Shown piece by piece: positions 56,934-64,000 of a stretch of DNA of 64,000 bases. Location of the stretch: assembly GCF_008065375.1 (NCBI RefSeq), contig NZ_VJYI01000013.1, positions 124,001-188,000 on the forward strand, written 5' to 3'. Each line of letters begins with the position of its first letter. Position 1 is the first letter of the stretch. The notes under the pieces were generated by a model that was given only the letters and a program-made list of their open reading frames with translations, was not told where the DNA came from and made no database searches. A program made the translations under genes and the position numbers. Origin of the DNA: Nonomuraea sp. SYSU D8015 (GTDB lineage Bacteria; Actinomycetota; Actinomycetes; Streptosporangiales; Streptosporangiaceae).

Positions 56934-59900
56934 TCAGCCGACGGTCACCGTGGCCTTCGCGGTGAGCGTCGTGCCCTGGACCTGGCCGGTCACGGTGAAG
57001 GTGCCCGGCTGGGCGTACTTGTCAGGGCTGATCGCCTCCCAGGTGACGGCCACCGAGCTGTCCTTGGACCCGTCGTTGTACGTCGCCACGACGGTCCTCG
57101 GCATCGACGGCGCCACGCCGGCCCTGGTCGTGACCGCCTCCTCGGCGATCGAGGTGATCGTCACGGCCGCGGTGGTGCGGACGTACACCGTGGCCTGGGC
57201 GGGCGCGCGGACGCCCTCGGCGAGCCCGGTGACGGTGAAGCTGGTGCCGCCGGTCTTCACCTGGTCGGGCGTCACCTGCTGCCAGGTGACGGCGGCCGTG
57301 CTGCGGGCGCCGTCCGCGTACAGCGTCTCCACGGTGGCCGGCAACGTGGGCAGCGTGTCGACCAGGGTGGGGACGTGCACGGGGCGCACGGAGTCCGGCG
57401 GGACCTCGTACACCTTGACCTCCAGCAGCCCGACCGACGCCCCGCCGGCCTCCAACTGGACGCGCAGCCGCGACGTCGTGACCGTGTCGAACGAGACGGT
57501 GTTGTAGGCGTCGATCGCCTTCGGGTAGGAGGCGACGCCGGTGACGTCCTCGAAGGAGTCGCCGTCCCACTGCTGGATCTTCCACGACGCGGGCAGGCGC
57601 ACGCCGCCGGTGTCGTCGAAGAAGTACACGTCGGCCTTGTTCACCCGCACCGGCACCGGCCATTCGAGCTGCACCCACTGGGAGCCCTGCTGCGGCCAGG
57701 TGCCCCAGCGCGGGTTGGCGCCGTCGTTGGAGCGTGGCGGGTCGATGCCGTCGTTGATCGCGGTGACCTTCTCCCACGGCGAGGTGTAGGAGGCCGTGGG
57801 CGTGGCCTTGGGCGCGATGTTGACCTGCGCGGCCTGGGGCGTGGCGGCGACGGTCACGGTCGTGGAGGTGGTCTTCTCGCCGTCCGTGGCGGTGACCTTC
57901 AGCCGGTACGTGCCCGGCTCGGAGAACGAGACCACCGTGCTCCTGCCGGTCGGGGCGGTGAAGAACGCCTCGCCGGGCCCGTCCACCTTGGACCACTGGG
58001 TGGTGAGCCTGCCCGACGGCAGCGCGTCGTCCTTGGCCACCAGGTCGATCCTGACCTGGCCCGGCCGGTTGTGGGCGGGGTCGACCACGGCCACCAGGTG
58101 CGGCGCCCGGTTGCTCACCGAGCCGGCGTCCGCGCCCGTCCGGTACGCCTGCACCTCCTTCAGGCCCGTGGCGTACCCGAGCTGGTGCGTGACCTGCACC
58201 CGCAGCTTCTGCGCGGTGAGGGCCGGGAAGCGGACCTCGTTGAGGTTCGCCCGCGGGTAGACCGGTTTCTTGGCCTGCCCGGCCACGTCCTTCCAGGTGT
58301 CGCCGTCGAGGTACTGCACCGAGTAGAAGGCGGGCTCGCGGTAGCCGCCGGCCTTGCGGTCGTTGAAGAAGTACAGCTTCAGCCGGTCGACGGTCTGGGG
58401 TGAGCCGAGGTCGATCTCCAGCCAGTCCTGGGCCTTGCCGGAGCCCTTGCTGCCCCAGTACGGCTCGTTGATCGTGAACCCGTCCACCGCGCCGGCCGGG
58501 TCGCCGTGCGAGGCGGTGGCGGACTTGACCAGGTTGGGGCGGGTGGAGCGCAGGTCCACGCCGGCCTTCCTGAACAGGTCCTCGACGCGGTCGCCCTCCA
58601 GCTCGACCTGGACGGGGGCCTTCATCGAGGCGGCCTTCTCGGCGTGCACCACCGTTCCACCCTCGACCGTGCCCGTCTTCGGGTCCCACACCGCGTGCGC
58701 GAGCCCGGACAGGGTGACCTTGCGCTTGCCGTCGATCAGGATCGAGTACCCCTCGGGCACCCCGGCGTAGTGAGTGGTCCCGTCGCCCGGCTTGTCCCAG
58801 ACGATGGTCAGGTCGTCGCCCCGGTAGTTGACGCCGTTGACGGTGAAGTGGTCCCAGCCGATGTCCACCGGCCACAGCTCGACCTTGCCGTCCGAGCGCG
58901 GGCGCAGGCCCATGACGTCCTCGATGACGGTCCAGTTGCTGCTGCCCAGGATCGTGTGGTGGATCCAGGAGCGGTAGCCGATGGTCTTGGTGGTCTTGTT
59001 CCAGTTGGCCCAGTACTCGTTGGCGTCGGGGTAGCGGGTGTCGCCGTCGACGTACTGCGACCAGGCGTTCCAGTAGAGCAGCTGCTTGTACTGGTCAGCG
59101 GTGATGTGCGAGGTCTGGTACTGGCGCATGGCCTTGGAGAACAGCGCGAAGTTCCGGGTCGAGTTGATCTGCGAGAAGTTGTTCGAACCCGGGATGCCGC
59201 GGGCCGCCGCCTCCGCCTTGTCCTTCTGGTTGGCGGTGTACGCCGGAAATATCGGATATTCCGCTGGGTCGGACCACAACCGCAGCGGCTCCCGATATTT
59301 CGGGTCGTCGGTGGGCACCAGGCCGGTCGCGTACGGGATGTAGTTGTTCGACTCCTTCCACGGGATCAGGTTGCCCGTCTGGAGGTCGCGGTGCTTGAAC
59401 AGCTTGTTCTCCTCGTCCCAGAGCAGGGTGAGGATGCCGTTCTTGACCTTGTCGGCCACGCCGCGCATCTCGGCGGCCTTCATCTGGTCGCCCGTCAGCT
59501 CGTACGCCTGCGCCGCCGCCATCGCGTTGGCGTACACGTACGCGCCTTCGAGCCGCTCGTTCGCCCGGTCGTAGTAGTGGAACGACACCGCGTCGGCGTC
59601 GTTGCCGGTCATGGCCTCCCAGTCGTACTCGATCACGCCGTTCTTGTTGGAGTCGTAGGCGTCGAGCTGGCCGTAGACGTCCTTCTCGGCGTAGCGGGCG
59701 AGGTTGCGCAGGATCGCCGGCTGCCCGCCGTGGATCTGGTAGCTCTCCAGCGCCGCCTGCGAGATGTACTGCGTGTAGCTGTTCGACCAGTTCTCGGGGT
59801 CGCCCGGGTTGTCGGTGTACTTCGAGTTGCGCGAGACCTCGCCCGCCGACACCCACGGCCCGTACGAGTAGATCGGGTCGCGCAGGTACTTCAGGTCCTG

Positions 59901-60941
59901 CACGAACATCGGCACGGTCAGCACGATCGCGTTGTTGTAGCCGAGCGCGCCCTCCACCGACGTCGGGAACTGGTAGTCGTTCCCGGGGATGTCGGCGTCG
60001 AGGAAGTTGAAGCGCATCAGCCACCAGCGGTAGTAGACGAACTTCTTGATGTTCTCGTCGGGCACGTCGATGTACGGGACGTTCTTCGCCCACCAGGCGT
60101 TGTAGTCCTGCAGGTGCCGGCGCAGGGCGTTCTCCGCCGAGCGGCCCTTGTAGCCGTCGTACTCGTCGCGCGACTCGGGCAGTTCCTCGGTGACGAAGCC
60201 CATCTGGACCTTGGTGCCCACGGTCTTGCCGGGCTCGACGGTTACCGATCCCTTGAGGGCGCCGTCGGCCACCTTCAGCCCGTCACCGCTGAGCCTGGGG
60301 AAGATCGTGGTCAGCCGGTTCTTGGCGAACACGGCGCCGGTCAGCTCCCGGTCGCCGTCGGCGTCCTTGGTGTACGGCGAGGTCACCGTGATCGGGACCG
60401 ACTTCGCCGCCGACCCGGTGTTGGTGATCTCCAGGGTCGTGACGGCCACGTTCTCGTGGGTGATGAACTTCTTCACGCCGACCGACAGCCCGTCGCCGGC
60501 GTACTGGCCGGTCCAGTGGCTGGGCATCTGCAGCCGCTTGGAGACGTCCTCGGTCAACGTGGTCCCGAGCGAGATCGTGTACGCGTCCCGGTTGTCGATG
60601 CTCTCCCAGTAGGCGACGTACCCGCCGAACCCGATCTTCCGCGGATCGTGCTCCTTCATGAACAGCGCCCGCCCGCGCGTCATCAACCACGGACCCGCCG
60701 GGTCCTCACCCGGCCTGGCCAGCATGCGGTCGATCCAGTACGAGTCGCCGCCCTTCTCCTTCTTGTAGATCTCCTCCATCATCTTCCGCGGGTGGTAACC
60801 CACGGGCTCGTCGGGCACGGGATCGCCGCCCGTGAACACCGGCATGCCCAGATCGTCCGGCGCCGCCGCCGCAGGGGTGGGTAACGCGGCGAGCGACGCT
60901 GTGAGCGCTAACACCGCTAAGTAGCTCAGCTTCTTACGCAT
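56934..60941 (-). CDS. Large secreted (alpha/alpha)6 glycoside hydrolase with discoidin and Ig-like domains
   Basis: A 1335-residue protein. Signal peptide (MRKKLSYLAVLALTASLAAL). Catalytic-like (alpha/alpha)6 region (about 30-740) of the MGH1/GH63/GH37-like type: KNVPYIDVPDENIKKFVYYR, GALGYNNAIVLTVPMFVQDL, DYDWEAMTGNDADAVSFHYY-like segment and GYRSWIHHTILGSSNW. Discoidin/F5-8C-type domains (about 800-930 and 1040-1160) flank an Ig-like region, and Ig-like repeats (about 1175-1335) end it. Next to GH127, a GH121-like beta-L-arabino-oligosaccharidase is the best guess. ATG 60941 has GGAGAG upstream. It acts outside the cell. Confidence 0.75.
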   Translation of the reverse strand: MRKKLSYLAVLALTASLAALPTPAAAAPDDLGMPVFTGGDPVPDEPVGYHPRKMMEEIYKKEKGGDSYWIDRMLARPGEDPAGPWLMTRGRALFMKEHDPRKIGFGGYVAYWESIDNRDAYTISLGTTLTEDVSKRLQMPSHWTGQYAGDGLSVGVKKFITHENVAVTTLEITNTGSAAKSVPITVTSPYTKDADGDRELTGAVFAKNRLTTIFPRLSGDGLKVADGALKGSVTVEPGKTVGTKVQMGFVTEELPESRDEYDGYKGRSAENALRRHLQDYNAWWAKNVPYIDVPDENIKKFVYYRWWLMRFNFLDADIPGNDYQFPTSVEGALGYNNAIVLTVPMFVQDLKYLRDPIYSYGPWVSAGEVSRNSKYTDNPGDPENWSNSYTQYISQAALESYQIHGGQPAILRNLARYAEKDVYGQLDAYDSNKNGVIEYDWEAMTGNDADAVSFHYYDRANERLEGAYVYANAMAAAQAYELTGDQMKAAEMRGVADKVKNGILTLLWDEENKLFKHRDLQTGNLIPWKESNNYIPYATGLVPTDDPKYREPLRLWSDPAEYPIFPAYTANQKDKAEAAARGIPGSNNFSQINSTRNFALFSKAMRQYQTSHITADQYKQLLYWNAWSQYVDGDTRYPDANEYWANWNKTTKTIGYRSWIHHTILGSSNWTVIEDVMGLRPRSDGKVELWPVDIGWDHFTVNGVNYRGDDLTIVWDKPGDGTTHYAGVPEGYSILIDGKRKVTLSGLAHAVWDPKTGTVEGGTVVHAEKAASMKAPVQVELEGDRVEDLFRKAGVDLRSTRPNLVKSATASHGDPAGAVDGFTINEPYWGSKGSGKAQDWLEIDLGSPQTVDRLKLYFFNDRKAGGYREPAFYSVQYLDGDTWKDVAGQAKKPVYPRANLNEVRFPALTAQKLRVQVTHQLGYATGLKEVQAYRTGADAGSVSNRAPHLVAVVDPAHNRPGQVRIDLVAKDDALPSGRLTTQWSKVDGPGEAFFTAPTGRSTVVSFSEPGTYRLKVTATDGEKTTSTTVTVAATPQAAQVNIAPKATPTASYTSPWEKVTAINDGIDPPRSNDGANPRWGTWPQQGSQWVQLEWPVPVRVNKADVYFFDDTGGVRLPASWKIQQWDGDSFEDVTGVASYPKAIDAYNTVSFDTVTTSRLRVQLEAGGASVGLLEVKVYEVPPDSVRPVHVPTLVDTLPTLPATVETLYADGARSTAAVTWQQVTPDQVKTGGTSFTVTGLAEGVRAPAQATVYVRTTAAVTITSIAEEAVTTRAGVAPSMPRTVVATYNDGSKDSSVAVTWEAISPDKYAQPGTFTVTGQVQGTTLTAKATVTVG

Positions 60942-60952
60942 GAGTCTCTCCA

Positions 60953-62752
60953 TCAGAGGATCGGTAGCCAGACACGCATGGTCGCGGGACCCCGGTTGCC
61001 CCAGCGGTGGTACGGCACCAGCCGCAGACCGACGCCCGCACCCGATGGGCGCCCGTCCTGCGCGGCCCCGTACGGCCAGCCGCTCGGGTCTCCGGCGCCG
61101 AGCGACGCCTCGACCTCCAGCTCCACCACGCCGTCCTCGTGGTGCTCCACGGGCGGCGCCACCCGCGCCGTGACGTCGCCGAGCGGCGGCTCGTCGGCCA
61201 CCGACTCCGCGCAGTAGACCAGCGGCCCGCGCTCCACGGCGGCGCTGCCGCGCAGCGCGTCGATCCGCCGGTCGGGGAACGTCCAGCGGGGGGTCATGGG
61301 GAGTTCCAGCCGGATCTCGTCACCGGCCCGCCACGGCCCGTCGGCGACCGCGTACCCCGGGGTCACCTCGCGGACCATCCCCCCGTGCGCCAGCGTCGCG
61401 TCCTCGGCCCAGGCCGGGACCCGCAGCGAGATCCGGCCCTCGCCGTCCTCCAGCACCCGGACGGTCACCGCGCCGTCCCACGGGTAGCCGGTCTCCACCC
61501 GCACCACCAGGTCGCCGTGCCGGATCTCCGACGGCGTGTGGTGGTGGATCTGGATGCCGTCGGCCGAGGACGTCGCCAGGTAGGCGGGCAGGGAGGCCAG
61601 CGTGCGGGCGATGTTGTTCGGGCAGCAGGACACGTCGAACCAGTGGGAGCGGAGCCCGCCCTCGGCGGCGTGGTTGACCCCTTCGAGGGGCACCGCGGGC
61701 ACCCGAACCTGCAGCGGGTTGGCGTAGAAGAACGACCGGCCGTCCAGCGCCACTCCCGTGGCGAGCATGTTGTACAGGGTCCGCTCGGCCAGGTCGGCGT
61801 ACCGGACGTCGCCGGTGGCCAGGAGCAGCCGGTGCGCCAGCATGATCGAGGCGATGCTCGCGCAGGTCTCGTTGTAGGCGCGGTCCGGGGGCAGCTCGTA
61901 GTCCTCGCCGTACGACTCGTCGATGTGCCGCGAGCCCATGCCGCCCGTCAGGTGGGTGCGGCGGGCGACGGTCCGCTCCCACTGCGCCTCGACCGCCTTC
62001 AGCAGCTCCTCGTCGCCGGTCTCGACGGCCACGTCCACCACGCCGGAGGCCAGGTAGAGGGCCCGCACGACGTGCCCGCGGAACACCTGTGCCTGCCGGA
62101 CCGGCATGTCGTCCTGGTAGTAGGCGCGGCCGAAGGGGATGTCGGCGAGCGCGGGCAGGCCGCGCCGGTCGACGAAGCGCCGGGCCATCTCCAGGTAGCG
62201 CTCGGCCCCGGTCACCCGGTAGAGCTCGACCAGCGCCATCTCGATCTCCGGGTGCCCGCAGGTCTCGGTGCCCTCCATGAACCGGCGGCAGACGTGGTCG
62301 GCGGCCCGCACCGCCACCTGCGTCAGCCGGTCCTCGCCGTGCATGCGCAGCCGGGCGACCCCGGCCTGGATGAGGTGGCCGAAGCAGTAGAGCTCGTGAC
62401 CCCACTCGAAGTCGGTGTAGCGGCTGCCGGACCAGCGGGTGTTGATGTAGCCGTCGCCCTCCTGGGCCTGGGCCACGGTCTCGGCCAGCGCGGGCAGCCC
62501 GGGGTGGTCGGCCCAGGCCATGGCCTCCAGCAGCTTGTAGATCTCGGAGTCGCTGAACTCCCGGCCCCTGCGGGGGCGCTCGCCCCGGAAGTTGCCGATC
62601 CAGCCTTCGCGCTCTTCCCATTCCTGGCAGTGGGCGATCGTGACCTCGCGGTTGAGCGCGACCCGGTCGCCCCAGAAACCGGGCGAGGTGCGTACGGCGT
62701 CGAGGCCGAGGGGGGACAGCACGCCCGACGAGGGCAGGACGGGGTTAGCCAC
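60953..62752 (-). CDS. GH127 beta-L-arabinofuranosidase
   Basis: A 599-residue cytoplasmic enzyme matching GH127 (HypBA1-like) throughout: FWGDRVALNREVTIAHCQEW, EIYKLLEAMAWADHP, YCFGHLIQAGVARLRM, HLTGGMGSRHIDESYGEDYE and YNETCASIASIMLAHRLLLA. The zinc-thiolate site is intact: Glu and Cys in NETCAS (about 294-297) and the Cys pair in VSCCPNNIART (about 374-376), the second set including the nucleophile Cys. It removes beta-L-arabinofuranose from hydroxyproline-linked chains. GTG 62752 overlaps the permease stop by 8 bp. Confidence 0.93.
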   Translation of the reverse strand: MANPVLPSSGVLSPLGLDAVRTSPGFWGDRVALNREVTIAHCQEWEEREGWIGNFRGERPRRGREFSDSEIYKLLEAMAWADHPGLPALAETVAQAQEGDGYINTRWSGSRYTDFEWGHELYCFGHLIQAGVARLRMHGEDRLTQVAVRAADHVCRRFMEGTETCGHPEIEMALVELYRVTGAERYLEMARRFVDRRGLPALADIPFGRAYYQDDMPVRQAQVFRGHVVRALYLASGVVDVAVETGDEELLKAVEAQWERTVARRTHLTGGMGSRHIDESYGEDYELPPDRAYNETCASIASIMLAHRLLLATGDVRYADLAERTLYNMLATGVALDGRSFFYANPLQVRVPAVPLEGVNHAAEGGLRSHWFDVSCCPNNIARTLASLPAYLATSSADGIQIHHHTPSEIRHGDLVVRVETGYPWDGAVTVRVLEDGEGRISLRVPAWAEDATLAHGGMVREVTPGYAVADGPWRAGDEIRLELPMTPRWTFPDRRIDALRGSAAVERGPLVYCAESVADEPPLGDVTARVAPPVEHHEDGVVELEVEASLGAGDPSGWPYGAAQDGRPSGAGVGLRLVPYHRWGNRGPATMRVWLPIL

Positions 62753-63509
62753 GCAGAGCTCCTGACATGAATCCGCGCACGTAGTGGCGCTGCAACACGA
62801 TGAAGAGAATGAGACAGGGGAATGCCATGACCATGACGCCGGCCTGGAGCATGCCGTAGTCGATCGCGCCGAACGTCTGCTGCGTCATGCTCACCACGGC
62901 CACCGGCAGGGTGAACGACGCGCCGTCGTTGAGCAGGATGAGCGGCGCGAAGAAGTCGTTCCACGAGGCGAGGAACGCGAACAGGCCCACCGTGATCAGC
63001 GCGGGGCGCACGGCCTGGAGCAGGATCCTGGAGAAGGCGCGGAACGTCCCGCAGCCGTCCACCAGCGCCGCCTCCTCCAGCTCGCGCGGCAGCGCCTCGA
63101 ACGCGTTGCGCATCATGAACAGCGCGAACGGCAGCTGGAACATCACGAACACCAGCGACAGCCCGACGAGGGAGTTCTGCAGGCCCAGGTAGCCGAGCAG
63201 CACGTAGAGCGGGATGAGGATGGTCGCGTACGGCACCATGAGGATCGCCAGCGTGGCGAGGAACAGCAGGTTCTTGCCGGGGAAGTCGAAGCGGGCGAAC
63301 CCGTACCCGCCGAGCGCGGAGACGACCAGCGTGCCCGCCACGGTCATGCCGGAGACCAGCACGCTGTTGGTCGCGTACGTGCCGACGCCCTCGCCGAAGC
63401 GGGCCATCTCCAGGTAGTTGGACGGCTCCTCCAGCGAGGCGTAGCCGCTCCACACCAGCGGGAACAGGAACAGCACCGCCAGGCAGGACAGCGTGAGGTA
63501 ACGGCTCAT
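62745..63509 (-). CDS. Sugar ABC transporter permease (MalG type)
   Basis: A 254-residue permease with six TM segments. The EAA loop reads LEEAALVDGCGTFRAFSRIL (about 140-160), with ALITVGLFAFLASWNDFFAP following. The length and end are normal for the MalG/CUT1 family. Its start overlaps the stop of the MalF-type gene by 4 bp. It imports oligosaccharides, which the GH127 enzyme would then break down. The ATPase and binding protein are not seen; an ATPase such as MsiK may be encoded elsewhere. Confidence 0.92.
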   Translation of the reverse strand: MSRYLTLSCLAVLFLFPLVWSGYASLEEPSNYLEMARFGEGVGTYATNSVLVSGMTVAGTLVVSALGGYGFARFDFPGKNLLFLATLAILMVPYATILIPLYVLLGYLGLQNSLVGLSLVFVMFQLPFALFMMRNAFEALPRELEEAALVDGCGTFRAFSRILLQAVRPALITVGLFAFLASWNDFFAPLILLNDGASFTLPVAVVSMTQQTFGAIDYGMLQAGVMVMAFPCLILFIVLQRHYVRGFMSGALRG

Positions 63510-64000
63510 CGCAGCCTCCGCATCATCAGCGTGTTGAGCCCGACGAGGGCCACGAGCAGCACGACCGACAGCGCCGCGGCGCCGCCCAGGTCGAAGCGGA
63601 AGAACGCGTCACGGTAGACGACCATGACCATGGAGACCGTGCTGTTGTCGGGGCCGCCGTTGGTGAAGACGAAGAACTGGTCGAAGGCGAGCAGGGAGCC
63701 CGTGACGCTGAGGATGAGCATCAGCGCCAGCGTCGGCCGGAGCAGCGGGAGGGTGATCTTGGTGAAGACCTGCCAGCGGTTGGCCCCGTCGCTCCTCGCG
63801 GCCTCGTACACCTCGGTCGGGATGGCCTGCAGGCCGGTCAGCAGGATGAGCATGTTGAACCCGGCGAACCGCCAGATGACCAGCGTGATCGTGGAGAACA
63901 GCGCCATGTTCGGCGTGCCGATCCACTTCACCGGCTCGTCGGTGATGCCCAGCGACTGGAGCATCGGGTCGATGGGGCCGAAGTCGTTGTTCAGCATGCC
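63506..64000 (-). CDS. Sugar ABC transporter permease (MalF type), partial
   Basis: The last 164 residues of a CUT1 permease run to the window edge: MLNNDFGPIDPMLQSLGITD, TITLVIWRFAGFNMLILLTG and the EAA motif YEAARSDGANRWQVFTKITL. The 5' half, and probably the solute-binding protein, lies outside. It overlaps the MalG-type gene by 4 bp and leads the operon into GH127 and the large hydrolase. Confidence 0.9.
   Translation of the reverse strand, partial: GMLNNDFGPIDPMLQSLGITDEPVKWIGTPNMALFSTITLVIWRFAGFNMLILLTGLQAIPTEVYEAARSDGANRWQVFTKITLPLLRPTLALMLILSVTGSLLAFDQFFVFTNGGPDNSTVSMVMVVYRDAFFRFDLGGAAALSVVLLVALVGLNTLMMRRLR

Noticed and set aside
58506..60884. 792-codon plus-strand frame in the large secreted hydrolase
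   Set aside because: Antisense shadow; Val/Arg/Leu-biased sequence typical of high-GC complement.
1..64000. Mobile elements, CRISPR arrays, tRNA and rRNA genes
   Set aside because: No transposase or integrase motifs, repeat-spacer pattern or tRNA-like cloverleaf was seen on reading; a computed tRNA and repeat scan would be decisive.

Overview
The window is high-GC DNA with actinomycete-style genes: many GTG starts, ATGA/GTGA stop-start overlaps, divergent TetR/MarR/HxlR regulator pairs, a SpoIIE phosphatase/RsbW-type fusion, an ECF sigma factor and many secreted carbohydrate-active enzymes. The content suggests a soil or plant-litter filamentous actinobacterium, perhaps Streptosporangiaceae such as Nonomuraea. 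That placement is inference from gene content, not a measured phylogeny. No tRNA, rRNA, insertion sequence, integrase, phage or CRISPR array was recognised.

Region 1 (0-14.7 kb) holds small regulator/enzyme pairs, most of them divergent around a palindromic operator: GntR with a DUF1648-like membrane protein, ArsR with a dienelactone-hydrolase-like protein, TetR with an SDR, MarR with a membrane protein, and HxlR with a dihydrofolate-reductase-like protein. Broken genes are mixed in: a frameshifted winged-helix (HTH_42) protein, a DinB/TIGR03086 remnant, a lipoprotein without a start, a shredded methyltransferase and a reductase with a stop at codon 3.

Region 2 (14.7-25.9 kb) carries a 909-residue GAF-PAS-GAF-SpoIIE-HATPase phosphatase, an ECF sigma factor translationally coupled to a one-TM sensor-like protein, and a secreted protein with a possible ADP-ribosyltransferase-like toxin C-terminus coupled to a 100-residue partner. 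A five-gene operon follows: GntR, ABC ATPase, ABC permease, S41-type lipoprotein and PAF-acetylhydrolase-like lipoprotein.

Region 3 (25.9-38 kb) is mixed: a kinase remnant, an epoxide hydrolase coupled to a second, amber-interrupted HTH_42 gene, an IclR regulator, DUF418 and DUF429 proteins, an SDR remnant, an IMPase-like gene, an SH3-CHAP hydrolase, a ROK protein, and an HTH-TM-SGNH protein.

Region 4 (38-51.4 kb) has three tandem secreted pectate lyases under three LacI-type sites, a DsbA-like protein, an SLC13/ArsB-type transporter, two TetR switches, a three-subunit molybdenum hydroxylase of the PaoABC type, and a secreted GH5 mannanase with FnIII and CBM2 modules behind a perfect palindrome.

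Region 5 (51.4-64 kb) has a PIN remnant, LysR plus a CTP-synthase-related amidotransferase, YCII plus epoxide hydrolase, an unpaired NarL-type histidine kinase, and a leftward sugar operon: two ABC permeases, a GH127 beta-L-arabinofuranosidase and a 1335-residue secreted (alpha/alpha)6 hydrolase. The pectate lyases, mannanase and arabinofuranosidase locus together point to plant cell-wall degradation.
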